DNA of 20,572 bases from a virus. A model generated the notes under the pieces. It saw only the letters and a program-made list of their open reading frames with translations. It was not told the origin of the DNA and made no database searches. Both the position numbers and the translations under genes were made by a program. Below are positions 1-5,096 of this stretch, piece by piece. The DNA lies in the IMG/VR virus record IMGVR_UViG_3300023184_000610, positions 1 through 20,572 of that record; one strand, written 5' to 3'. Position 1 is the stretch's first letter; every line of letters starts with the position of its first letter.

Positions 1-596
1 CCATGTTGCAAGAATAGCAGACATGTGGTATTGTCATTGCACACCTGTCGGGAGACAGCAAACGAGCAAGTCCCACCCTAGATGAATAGGATTGGGCAAC
101 CAAGGGTTGTGCACCGTTTGCGTGGTGTGGGGCTTATCCACGGGAACGTGGTTCGACCTCCATGCTTGATGTGGGGGAGCAGCGTGAACAACGTCATATG
201 TTTATATTTTGGTGTCGGCTTGAATTCTTGGCTACGGCGACCTGTCCTTTTGTGGGCGAACTGTGGGGGGAGCATTACTGTGTTTTGTCTTTTGTTACTT
301 TTAGTTTTACTAATCTGCCGCGTCGCATACGCGACTTGCCCTCGGGTTGTAGAGGTGTAACCAGTCCGAACATTTGGTCTTCTGCGGAGAAACATAAACG
401 ATGCTCTAAAAAGAAGTATGGCAAACCTGAACTGTAAGACAGCCCAACCCCCTACCTCCAAGTGCATGGGTCAAACACAAAACGTATCACGCCAAACACG
501 ACAACACGCCACCCGCAAAAAGAGTGAAAACATCTCACACCACTAACCAACCCCCCCACCCCCACCCGTCCTCGGCAGACCCCCAGTCACGCCTAT

Positions 597-620
597 ATCT
601 AATTGACCGATTAGTTAGAT
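597..620. repeat. Inverted repeat ATCTAA-N12-TTAGAT
   Basis: Perfect 6-bp arms at 597-602 and 615-620 surround 12 bp. A nested second dyad, CTAAT (599-603) and ATTAG (610-614), overlaps it. It sits 16 bp upstream of the tandem 15-bp repeats, so the two may form one protein-binding region. No function is demonstrated. Confidence 0.45.
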
Positions 621-635
621 ACCAGCGTCCAAACT

Positions 636-680
636 ACCTGACAGTAACTTACCTGCAAGTAACCTACCTGCCAGTAACAA
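636..680. repeat. Three tandem 15-bp direct repeats (iteron-like)
   Basis: Three head-to-tail units occupy 636-650, 651-665 and 666-680. They share ACCTG, two variable bases, AGTAAC and two variable bases. Eleven of 15 positions are the same in all three copies, and there is no spacer. Such regularly phased repeats in a gene-free region next to an A-rich stretch (685-720) are typical of replication-initiator iterons or multi-copy operator arrays. The period is a multiple of three, but I see no credible gene in frame with them. Confidence 0.65.
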
Positions 681-830
681 CCTACCCAAAACAAAACAAA
701 TTGCATGACCACTGCAAAAAGTTTGTGACGGGCGAGGTCGCCTACTGGGAATGGTTTTCATTTTGCGTCTATCTCTCTTGGTGATGGTTCACCGTGTTGT
801 ATCTGTGTTGGTGATGAGGATATTGTTTGG

Positions 831-840
831 TGATATATCA
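831..840. repeat. Perfect 10-bp palindrome TGATATATCA
   Basis: This perfect palindrome lies 20 bp upstream of the -35 box of the promoter at 861. It contains TATCA, the core of the GTATCAC motif found inside that promoter. It could be an upstream regulator-binding site. Confidence 0.4.
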
Positions 841-860
841 AAAGAATATTGAGAAATGAC

Positions 861-889
861 TTGACAAGTGTATCACGCTCCGATATAGT
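861..889 (+). promoter_or_regulatory. Strong sigma70-type promoter of the small-gene run
   Basis: The -35 box TTGACA (861-866) and -10 box TATAGT (884-889) are separated by exactly 17 bp. The first ATG with a ribosome site follows at 936. The spacer carries GTATCAC at 870-876. The same heptamer sits at the same spacer position in the minus-strand promoter at 10127-10155, which suggests a shared operator. Confidence 0.8.
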
Positions 890-935
890 TGTATTTGTAA
901 GGGATAACAACAACTACTACAGATAGGGGCAAAGA

Positions 936-1118
936 ATGACAAGAAAAGACTATCAACTAATCGCGCAAGTTTTGTCAGTGGGTATCCGCACGGAGACACT
1001 AGCCAACAACTTAGGCGGGGGCTATACAACGGGCGTGGCGTATTGTTTGGCGAAGAAACTACAGGAAGATAACCCAAGATTCAACGAAGAAATATTCTTG
1101 AAGGCTTGCGGACTCTAG
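936..1118 (+). CDS. Small conserved phage protein of unknown function
   Basis: This 60-residue protein begins MTRKDYQLIAQVL and ends in NPRFNEEIFLKACGL. The pairing of an MTRKDY-I-A start with an ENPRF-x(3)-F-x-ACG tail recalls a small protein common in phage early regions whose role is unknown; I recognise it from memory only. The ATG is preceded by a purine-rich AGGGGC ribosome site about 7 bp upstream. It is the first gene after the promoter at 861, with a leader of about 40 bases. Its stop codon lies within a dyad, GGACT-ct-AGTCC, that belongs to the structured gap downstream. Confidence 0.85.
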   Translation: MTRKDYQLIAQVLSVGIRTETLANNLGGGYTTGVAYCLAKKLQEDNPRFNEEIFLKACGL

Positions 1119-1170
1119 TCCGTACCCCTAGCGTCTTGGGCGTGCCCGTTCAATCGGGACTAGGGACGAT
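1115..1170 (+). other. Structured intergenic RNA element 1 (T-arm/acceptor-like minihelix)
   Basis: A stem of CCCTAG (1126-1131) with CTAGGG (1160-1165) encloses a 13-base linker and an inner hairpin CCCG-TTCAAT-CGGG (1145-1158), followed by one A and the closing strand, then ACGAT. The order (outer stem, short linker, GC-rich hairpin with a TTCAA loop, closing strand) resembles a tRNA acceptor plus T arm without D and anticodon arms. A competing pairing, CTAGTCC (1115-1121) with GGACTAG (1157-1163), cannot coexist with the outer stem. The element fills the gap between the first two genes. It is not a normal tRNA, and it has no T-tract that would mark a terminator. Confidence 0.5.
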
Positions 1171-1196
1171 AATAAACAAACAACGAAAGGGCAAAA

Positions 1197-1406
1197 ATGA
1201 CAAAATATCGGACACTTATCGGACACCAAAACGAGGACGGGGAAATAATGGAAGAACTAACTTTAGAAAAGATACATTGCTACATTTTAGTTGGAAGAGC
1301 CAACAACAGATTGAACATTGAAGAGACATTGACAGCCGAAGCATTACAAAATCTTTTGACATTGAATTGGGACGCTGTAAATCCAATAAAAGAAACGGGG
1401 AAATAA
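1197..1406 (+). CDS. Hypothetical protein, 69 aa
   Basis: I do not recognise this 69-residue protein. It begins MTKYRTLIGH and is moderately acidic, with a likely alpha-helical half (LTAEALQNLLTLNW). The ATG follows a GAAAGGGC ribosome site with good spacing. Its stop overlaps the next start as TAATG, so the downstream membrane peptide is probably translationally coupled to it. A shadow frame begins at 1106 but lacks a ribosome site and runs through the structured gap. Confidence 0.75.
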   Translation: MTKYRTLIGHQNEDGEIMEELTLEKIHCYILVGRANNRLNIEETLTAEALQNLLTLNWDAVNPIKETGK

Positions 1407-1537
1407 TGAGAGTAATACAATTTATCAACGACTATAAAGAGTTTGTAATCTTTATATGCCTTGCAGGTATTTTTATGACAGGGGTATATCTTGGCAAACT
1501 CATCACAATAAACAACTATGAAAGGGGCAACAAATGA
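1406..1537 (+). CDS. Tiny single-pass membrane protein, 43 aa
   Basis: This 43-residue peptide starts MRVIQFINDYKEF. A hydrophobic stretch follows (about residues 13-31, VIFICLAGIFMTGVYLG), then a short polar tail ending ERGNK. That is one probable transmembrane helix. The start shares TAATG with the previous stop, and the stop shares ATGA with the next start, which supports it as a real gene despite its length. Its role is unknown; small phage membrane peptides often act in superinfection exclusion or as accessory lysis factors, but nothing here shows that. Confidence 0.7.
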   Translation: MRVIQFINDYKEFVIFICLAGIFMTGVYLGKLITINNYERGNK

Positions 1538-1749
1538 ACATATACGAAGTGACAGCCCGAAAGGGACGCTACCTACGAACACTAAGGTTCGCCGATATAA
1601 ACGACATTGAAGCGATGTTCTCGGCAATGTTTAGAGTTCTCAACAAAGCGAAAAGGTATCAAGGGACATGGGCTACAGGTCAAATAGTCCTACGCAATGT
1701 ATCTACAAACACAATCATTGCCCAAATGGGCGAGAAATGGGGCAAGTAA
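1534..1749 (+). CDS. Hypothetical protein, 71 aa
   Basis: This is a 71-residue basic protein beginning MNIYEVTARKGRYL. A beta strand (IYEVTA), a helical segment (INDIEAMFSAMFRVLNKAKR) and a second strand pair (GQIVLRNVSTNTIIAQM) suggest a small beta-alpha-beta fold. Similar beta-helix-beta layouts occur at 3435-3818 and 4026-4223. The ATG follows AAAGGGGC and overlaps the previous stop as ATGA. Its stop overlaps the next ATG as TAATG. I cannot assign a function. Confidence 0.78.
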   Translation: MNIYEVTARKGRYLRTLRFADINDIEAMFSAMFRVLNKAKRYQGTWATGQIVLRNVSTNTIIAQMGEKWGK

Positions 1750-1904
1750 TGCAGATAGACGAAATAGAAACTATAAACAAAATAATGGATGCACTCGGCA
1801 TAGAGTTCGCTTGGATGAAATATCCACAAGGGATTACCTTGCCATTGCAATCTTTAGAAACAATTTTATCCGCAATAAATAACCTACAAAGGGGCAACCA
1901 ATGA
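1749..1904 (+). CDS. Hypothetical protein, 51 aa
   Basis: This is a 51-residue, largely helical protein starting MQIDEIETINKIM. An in-frame ATG exists at 1668, but the extra 27 residues would lie wholly inside the preceding gene and have no ribosome site. The ATG at 1749 overlaps the upstream stop as TAATG, the junction used elsewhere in this run, so I choose it. Its end overlaps the next start as ATGA. I see no recognisable domain. Confidence 0.72.
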   Translation: MQIDEIETINKIMDALGIEFAWMKYPQGITLPLQSLETILSAINNLQRGNQ

Positions 1905-2062
1905 AGGTTTATTATTGCAACAACTGTGGCGACAATAGCGAAATGGCGGAGATTTACCGTTACGAAAACGCACCTTGGACAACAGCAGGTAACGGTCACG
2001 ACGGGTTCATCTGCCGTGACTGTGTGACTATAAAAGAATTGGAACTTGAGGAAGGCAACTGA
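1901..2062 (+). CDS. Small zinc-ribbon protein, 53 aa
   Basis: This 53-residue protein has two CxxC knuckles: CNNC at residues 6-9 and CRDC at 38-41. The spacing of about 28 residues is typical of a single treble-clef or zinc-ribbon finger. It starts MKVYYCNNC after an AAAGGGGC ribosome site and overlaps both neighbours (ATGA upstream, TGATG downstream). A DNA-, RNA- or protein-binding role is likely, with zinc inferred from the four cysteines. Its target is unknown. The tail is acidic. Confidence 0.8.
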   Translation: MKVYYCNNCGDNSEMAEIYRYENAPWTTAGNGHDGFICRDCVTIKELELEEGN

Positions 2063-2259
2063 TGGCTACCGCACAAGAACTAGCACAGAACATTGGCAAA
2101 ACTGCATTGTTACAGGTGGCAGGGTCGGCGTTATGTTTTGAGGTGGAGATAGTGGACGCTCGCCAGCGTTACGGTAATTTAGATTACAAGGTGAAGCCCG
2201 TTATGGGTGAGGGTGAAGCGTGGCATCAGGCGGACGGTATGAAAGTTACCAACGGGTAA
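2062..2259 (+). CDS. Hypothetical protein, 65 aa
   Basis: This 65-residue protein begins MATAQELAQNIGK. A probable helix is followed by beta strands (TALLQVAGSALCFEVEIVDARQ, then LDYKVKPVMG). It may form a small SH3-like or beta-barrel fold, like its neighbour at 2388-2573, but this is weak. Its start overlaps the previous stop as TGATG. It is the last gene before a gap holding a tRNA-like structure and a new promoter, so it probably closes the first transcription segment. Confidence 0.75.
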   Translation: MATAQELAQNIGKTALLQVAGSALCFEVEIVDARQRYGNLDYKVKPVMGEGEAWHQADGMKVTNG

Positions 2260-2269
2260 CAAGTAAGTC

Positions 2270-2311
2270 GGGTGACTGGCAGACATCGGGGTTCAAGTCC
2301 CCGACACCCAC
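2270..2311 (+). other. tRNA-like minihelix element 2 (acceptor plus T arm, tRNA-Leu-like remnant)
   Basis: GGGTG (2270-2274) pairs with CACCC (2305-2309). Inside is a perfect T arm: stem CGGGG (2287-2291), loop TTCAAGT (2292-2298), stem CCCCG (2299-2303). The 5-bp stem, 7-base TTCRA loop and following acceptor strand match a tRNA 3' half. The linker contains TGGCAGAC (2277-2284), which resembles the D-loop end of bacterial tRNA-Leu. No anticodon arm is present and the total is about 42 bases, so it is not a functional standard tRNA. It could be a decayed tRNA, an attachment-site remnant or a structured leader. The layout matches element 1 at 1126-1170, and both are followed by ACGAT. Confidence 0.55.
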
Positions 2312-2326
2312 GATGAAAAGTAATCC

Positions 2327-2355
2327 TTGACATCCCATAGTATTCGTACTACGGT
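2327..2355 (+). promoter_or_regulatory. Second rightward promoter with dyad in the spacer
   Basis: TTGACA (2327-2332) is followed after 17 bp by TACGGT (2350-2355), a TAnnnT-type -10 box. The spacer holds a perfect dyad TAGTA-TTCG-TACTA (2338-2351) that slightly overlaps the -10 box and could be an operator. ATATCAC, close to the GTATCAC motif of the other promoters, follows at 2361-2367. It would drive the genes from 2388 onward. Confidence 0.65.
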
Positions 2356-2387
2356 TAGACATATCACATCAACGAAGGGAACCAGCA

Positions 2388-2573
2388 ATGGAAGTAGGAC
2401 AAAAGGTGACAGTCACCAATCAGTTCCACGCATACTGTGGGCAGACTGGGACAATCACCGACACAGCAGTGGACGAATTAGGTACATCGTTTTTCGTCCA
2501 ACTTGCAAACGGAAAGAGCATCATGTTTGAAACATACGACATCACACCAAACAAGAAAGGGAAACAACAATGA
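2388..2573 (+). CDS. KOW/SH3-like small protein, 61 aa
   Basis: This 61-residue protein begins MEVGQKVTVTNQF. The pattern VGQKVTVT...GQTGTITD...TSFFVQLANGKSIMFETYDI is that of a KOW/SH3-like barrel: a glycine between two strands, then a strand ending in a surface for nucleic acid or protein contact. This is a fold-level guess from sequence pattern. It is the first gene after the promoter at 2327, with a leader of roughly 25 bases. The end overlaps the next gene as ATGA. Confidence 0.78.
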   Translation: MEVGQKVTVTNQFHAYCGQTGTITDTAVDELGTSFFVQLANGKSIMFETYDITPNKKGKQQ

Positions 2574-2926
2574 TAACGAAGAAAACGCAGTTAGCACTAG
2601 ACAGAGAAATTGCAAGAATGAGGTTGCGTGAGATATTCGCAGGACAGACAGACCCAAAGGTTTATACAATCTTGCGTCATGTCTCTTCTTCGGGGCTATC
2701 TAAAGACATCTCATTGAAGACAGTAGAAGACGGGCAACTCATTGACATCACTTGGACAAGCGCACTTGCATTGGGTGACAAGGTGAATGACCGCAACGGG
2801 CAACGAGCAATCAGGGTGAGTGGTGGCGGTATGGACTTGGGCTACCACTTGGTGCACAACTTGTCAATGACATTGTACGGTGTGGAAAATCGTGGGGGTT
2901 ACACACTCTCACACGACTGGGCGTAA
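2570..2926 (+). CDS. Conserved phage protein of unknown function, 118 aa
   Basis: This 118-residue protein matches a widespread phage accessory family by eye. Signature segments are VYTILRHVSSSGLSKDISL (about residues 31-49), a central ITWTSALALGDKV, and GGGMDLGYHLVHNL (about 85-98), ending in GYTLSHDWA. The family's biochemical role is unknown to me. It shares ATGA with the gene upstream. At normal full length and with all its conserved blocks, it looks intact. Confidence 0.85.
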   Translation: MITKKTQLALDREIARMRLREIFAGQTDPKVYTILRHVSSSGLSKDISLKTVEDGQLIDITWTSALALGDKVNDRNGQRAIRVSGGGMDLGYHLVHNLSMTLYGVENRGGYTLSHDWA

Positions 2927-2929
2927 CTC

Positions 2930-3106
2930 ATGGCACGAACAAAACAACTCAACATCAACGCACTAATCAAAGCATACGAAGCAGAAGCGAAACGGGCAGA
3001 CCGCAACGCCAAACTGGTAAAGGGTGACCCATTAGAAAAGTTTTGGCAGGATTACGCCTGTCAGATTAGGCAATACAAACAACAAGCAGAGAGGGTACAA
3101 GTATGA
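2930..3106 (+). CDS. Hypothetical helical protein, 58 aa
   Basis: This 58-residue basic protein begins MARTKQLNINAL. It appears almost entirely alpha-helical, rich in A, K, Q, R and E, and probably forms a coiled-coil hairpin. It starts 3 bp after the previous stop and ends in an ATGA overlap with the next gene, which supports translation. No family is recognised; a DNA-binding or scaffold-like small protein is possible. Confidence 0.7.
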   Translation: MARTKQLNINALIKAYEAEAKRADRNAKLVKGDPLEKFWQDYACQIRQYKQQAERVQV

Positions 3107-3438
3107 AGCAAGACACAGACCCAAGCCAACGCTCCTACAGTTGGGGCGAAATGGCTGACCTAACACACGAAACACAGGTTGCGATATTCAACTGGTGTGG
3201 GTGTGAAGACAACGAAGGCAATGAAAACCCATACACAGACTGTCCAACAGGAGATGGGGTAATCGGTATTGCATTAGACGATGGTGGGTTAGTTTGTTTG
3301 CAATGCGCTAACGAACCAAGAAACAAAGGAGCATCATCACAGCCATCATACGAAGAGGGATACCCCGATGGCTATACCTGTGCTGAATGTGGTGACGAAT
3401 GGTATCCCGAAGGCTACATCAAGGGAGAAGAAGAATGA
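3103..3438 (+). CDS. Cysteine-rich acidic protein, 111 aa (zinc-binding)
   Basis: This 111-residue acidic protein contains several cysteine pairs: CGC (residues 32-34), C47 in DCPTGDG, CLQC (66-69) and CAEC (93-96). At least one zinc site of CxxC...CxxC type is likely. It starts MKQDTDPSQR by an ATGA overlap and ends EGYIKGEEE by an ATGA overlap with the next gene. The last zinc knuckle is surrounded by repeated G-Y segments (EEGYPDGYTC, PEGYIKG). Function is unknown. Confidence 0.75.
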   Translation: MKQDTDPSQRSYSWGEMADLTHETQVAIFNWCGCEDNEGNENPYTDCPTGDGVIGIALDDGGLVCLQCANEPRNKGASSQPSYEEGYPDGYTCAECGDEWYPEGYIKGEEE

Positions 3439-3818
3439 ACAAGTACTCGGTGTCAGTTTGGAACTTAGAAAAGATACACGCCAAGTCAGAAGCGGAAGCA
3501 GTAGCCCGAATGAAACAAGAGTTCTACGGCGATTGGTACACCGCAAGAGACTTTGAGTTTGATGATGTTGAACTAGTTGAAGAGGAACTACACGAAGACT
3601 GTTGGAAAGCGTGGAACCTATACAAAGATGATGCGCTTACAGAGCAGTTTGTCAGGTGCGAAAACACAGAGGAGTTTGATGACGATGATGAGTTCTTGGT
3701 CACGGTTATCAGCAGAGTTTGTGTTGAAGCAGAAGACGAAGACGATGCCGAGGATGTAGCAAGAGATGTGTTTGATTACATGAACAAAGATGAGTTTGAG
3801 ATACACACTTCAATATAA
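3435..3818 (+). CDS. Very acidic protein with two related beta-alpha-beta units, 127 aa
   Basis: The start at 3435 overlaps the previous stop as ATGA and gives 127 residues. An in-frame ATG at 3399 would lie inside the previous gene and is less likely. The N-terminal unit (KYSVSVWNLEKIHAKSEAEA, then DDVELVEE) and C-terminal unit (EFLVTVISRVCVEAEDEDDA, then DEFEIHT) both follow a strand, a V/I-x-A-E-x-E-x-x-A helix start, then a strand, as in DpnD/PcfM-like small domains. That is an inference from pattern. The overall charge is strongly negative (DDDDEF, EDEDDAEDVARD), so a DNA-mimic role is conceivable but unproven. Confidence 0.75.
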   Translation: MNKYSVSVWNLEKIHAKSEAEAVARMKQEFYGDWYTARDFEFDDVELVEEELHEDCWKAWNLYKDDALTEQFVRCENTEEFDDDDEFLVTVISRVCVEAEDEDDAEDVARDVFDYMNKDEFEIHTSI

Positions 3819-3849
3819 AACAAACAACCAACAACAAAGGAGAACAGCA

Positions 3850-4029
3850 ATGACAACAGAAACTATCAGAACAGAAATCATACGCCAGTTTGAGGACTTA
3901 CGGTTCTTGCTATCGGAAGGTATCAGGACAGGCGAGTTACAACCTATGCAAACTATCGCGATGCTTGAGCAGTTAAATCAGGCGCAGTGGTTGATTGAGC
4001 AGGGTATGAAACAAGCGGTAACACAATGA
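3850..4029 (+). CDS. Hypothetical helical protein, 59 aa
   Basis: This 59-residue protein begins MTTETIRTEIIRQF. It appears wholly helical (two or three helices: IRTEIIRQFEDLRFLLSEG, PMQTIAMLEQLNQAQWLIEQGM). The ATG at 3850 follows a strong AAAGGAGA ribosome site at the right distance. A longer frame from 3790 lies in the previous gene and is rejected. It ends in an ATGA overlap with the next gene. Function is unknown. Confidence 0.78.
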   Translation: MTTETIRTEIIRQFEDLRFLLSEGIRTGELQPMQTIAMLEQLNQAQWLIEQGMKQAVTQ

Positions 4030-4223
4030 CCACCAAAGAATACTTGGTCAATGTTGTAGAGGAAACTCTTACCACCTACTTCATTGACGCAGAAACGCCC
4101 GAAGAAGCAGAAGAAAAGTGGAGAGCAGGAGAGTACGACTTAGCCAAAGAACGAGGTGGCGAGGTTATAGATATTCAGGTAGAAGAGAACACACCGAACG
4201 ATAGAACAGGAGAAACGAAATGA
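4026..4223 (+). CDS. DpnD/PcfM-like small acidic protein, 65 aa
   Basis: This 65-residue protein begins MTTKEYLVNVVEET. The pattern YLVNVVEETLTTYFIDAETPEEAEEKW...GEVIDIQVEE (beta strand pair, EEA helix, closing strand) resembles the small DpnD/PcfM-like fold common in mobile elements. This is a fold-level guess. It overlaps its upstream neighbour as ATGA and shares ATGA with the next gene. It may be a paralogue of the two units at 3435-3818. Confidence 0.75.
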   Translation: MTTKEYLVNVVEETLTTYFIDAETPEEAEEKWRAGEYDLAKERGGEVIDIQVEENTPNDRTGETK

Positions 4224-4354
4224 ACTACGCAATAGCAATCATATGGTTCGCAGTCGGATACACCATAGCGACAAGACAGTATCTAAAAAAGATTGAGCGT
4301 GAGCAAGCAATCCGTAACCGTTACAAATGGCAACTAGGAAAGGGAATCAAATGA
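4220..4354 (+). CDS. Tiny single-pass membrane protein, 44 aa
   Basis: This 44-residue peptide begins MNYAIAIIWFAVGYTIATRQY, an N-terminal hydrophobic helix of about 17 residues. A strongly basic, helical cytosolic tail follows (LKKIEREQAIRNRYKW). The positive-inside rule predicts the C-terminus in the cytoplasm. Both ends overlap neighbours as ATGA. It is the second tiny membrane protein of this run (see 1406-1537). Function is unknown. Confidence 0.72.
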   Translation: MNYAIAIIWFAVGYTIATRQYLKKIEREQAIRNRYKWQLGKGIK

Positions 4355-4611
4355 GCGCACAAGAACAAGCAAAAGAGAACGCAAAACTACATCACTTCAT
4401 CATCACGTTTGACACAGAGTTGGGCGAGTGGTATCACAACACCGAAGAAGAAGAAGAACATTACACACAGGGAACAATCTTCAACTGGCTGTCAGGCGAG
4501 TGGTTGAATGGGTACACAGGCGACAGCCACTTCATTGAAGGCGAAGAAGAGAACTGCAAAAAACTTGCTGAAGGTTTAGCACACATGAACAAGGACGCTC
4601 ATGGAAACTAG
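4351..4611 (+). CDS. Conserved-looking phage accessory protein, 86 aa
   Basis: The start at 4351 overlaps the previous stop as ATGA and gives 86 residues starting MSAQEQAKENAKLHHF. A longer frame from 4327 lies inside the previous gene. The pattern FIITFDTELGEWYHNTEEEEE, then GTIFNWLSGEW, then LAEGLAHMN resembles small phage early proteins with an F-x-I-x-F-D-T-x(3)-W core, of unknown role. It is strongly acidic around EEEEE. The end overlaps the next start by 11 bases. Confidence 0.75.
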   Translation: MSAQEQAKENAKLHHFIITFDTELGEWYHNTEEEEEHYTQGTIFNWLSGEWLNGYTGDSHFIEGEEENCKKLAEGLAHMNKDAHGN

Positions 4612-4747
4612 CAACGACATCATAGATGACTTCATCAACACATGGATAACGAACGAACCTACAGCACGAGAGGTAGTCGAGGTGCTACGTAAGCGTTGGG
4701 GTTGGACTGTCTTAATACATGAACTCAACGAATACGAAAACAGTTGA
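4601..4747 (+). CDS. Hypothetical protein, 48 aa
   Basis: This 48-residue acidic protein begins METSNDIIDDFINTW. Two helices are likely (NDIIDDFINTWI and AREVVEVLRKRWG), followed by WTVLIHELNEYENS. The ATG at 4601 overlaps the previous gene by 11 bases, and its stop overlaps a TTG start as TTGA. No family is recognised. The case rests on fit with neighbouring junctions. Confidence 0.6.
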   Translation: METSNDIIDDFINTWITNEPTAREVVEVLRKRWGWTVLIHELNEYENS

Positions 4748-5037
4748 GAACACCAGCCAGTCGTTACCGCTACTGGAACTGGCAACGACAAGACACCAAA
4801 AAACAGCAGGCATTACAACACACCCCCCGATACCTGTATGTAGTAGTCCGACTAGTGGTAGGCAAAGAGTACGGGTGGTGGCGTGGCACAGAACGCAAAC
4901 ACGCTTTCACCCGTGACATCAACAAAGCCTGCAAGTTCCGTACCGCCGAATGCGCCCAAGCAACAGCCGACAACAGCCTGCTTTACAAACTGGCAGATTA
5001 CAAGGTGAGCAAAATAAACAAAACCATGTTAGACTAA
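4744..5037 (+). CDS. Basic hypothetical protein, 97 aa (TTG start)
   Basis: This 97-residue, very basic protein is the last gene of the rightward run. The TTG at 4744 shares TTGA with the upstream stop, which argues for coupling. The sequence reads RYLYVVVRLVVGKEYGWWRG, then FTRDINKACKFRTAECAQATADN, then LADYKVSKINKTML. The middle segment resembles small proteins with an F-T-x(2)-I-N-K-A-x(2)-F motif, seen by me only as a pattern. Net positive charge suggests nucleic-acid contact. The start is uncertain because no ATG lies near the N-terminus. Confidence 0.65.
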   Translation: MRTPASRYRYWNWQRQDTKKQQALQHTPRYLYVVVRLVVGKEYGWWRGTERKHAFTRDINKACKFRTAECAQATADNSLLYKLADYKVSKINKTMLD

Positions 5038-5047
5038 GACCTGAACT

Positions 5048-5096
5048 GCCCCATTCCGCAAAGGTTTCCCCTTCCCTAGCGTTGAGTGGGGCTTTT
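5048..5096 (+). terminator. Probable terminator of the rightward genes
   Basis: GCCCCATTC (5048-5056) pairs with GAGTGGGGC (5084-5092) over nine positions with one G-U pair, followed by TTTT (5093-5096). The loop is long (27 bases), which weakens the call. It lies immediately after the last rightward gene (stop at 5037) and at the 3' end of the opposing WhiB gene, where a terminator is expected between converging transcripts. Confidence 0.5.

Larger units (their letters stand above)
1..860. other. Gene-poor leader region with dyads and repeats
   Basis: I see no convincing gene here. Open frames exist on both strands but lack ribosome sites, family resemblance and the tight overlaps seen downstream. 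The region holds a short hairpin (CTGTC-GGGA-GACAG, 45-58), a near-DnaA-box TTATCCACG (134-142), a small hairpin GTCGC-atac-GCGAC (322-335), a GTATCACGC motif (484-492) that recurs in the promoter at 861, a C-rich stretch (550-570), an inverted repeat ATCTAA/TTAGAT (597-620), three 15-bp tandem repeats (636-680) and a perfect palindrome TGATATATCA (831-840). It lies upstream of the rightward small-gene run. It may be a replication origin and/or control region; that is inference. Confidence 0.6.

Noticed and set aside
134-142. DnaA box as evidence of an origin on its own
   Set aside because: A single one-mismatch TTATCCACG is expected by chance; it is mentioned only with the iterons.
82-437. 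Two overlapping plus-strand frames in the leader region (92 and 91 residues)
   Set aside because: They overlap each other in different frames, have poor ribosome sites and no family features.
78-467. Minus-strand 129-residue open frame in the leader region
   Set aside because: No ribosome site, low-complexity basic content, no recognisable pattern and no overlap junctions; overlapping frames on the other strand are equally long, so this looks like chance.
524-784. Plus-strand frame of 86 residues spanning the 15-bp repeats
   Set aside because: The repeats translate as a YL-x-VT repeat, but the frame starts in a C-rich tract without a ribosome site and has a composition unlike its neighbours; repeats fit a DNA-binding array better.
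2204-2310. A 107-base tRNA using TGGGTG (2204-2209) as the 5' acceptor strand
   Set aside because: It would lie inside a coding gene, lacks an anticodon arm that I can fold, and one acceptor pair is missing. The local GGGTG at 2270 is a better partner.
2270-2311. attP site for phage integration
   Set aside because: The T-arm/acceptor match would suit an attachment core, but no integrase or recombination-directionality gene is visible in the window, so I describe it only as tRNA-like.
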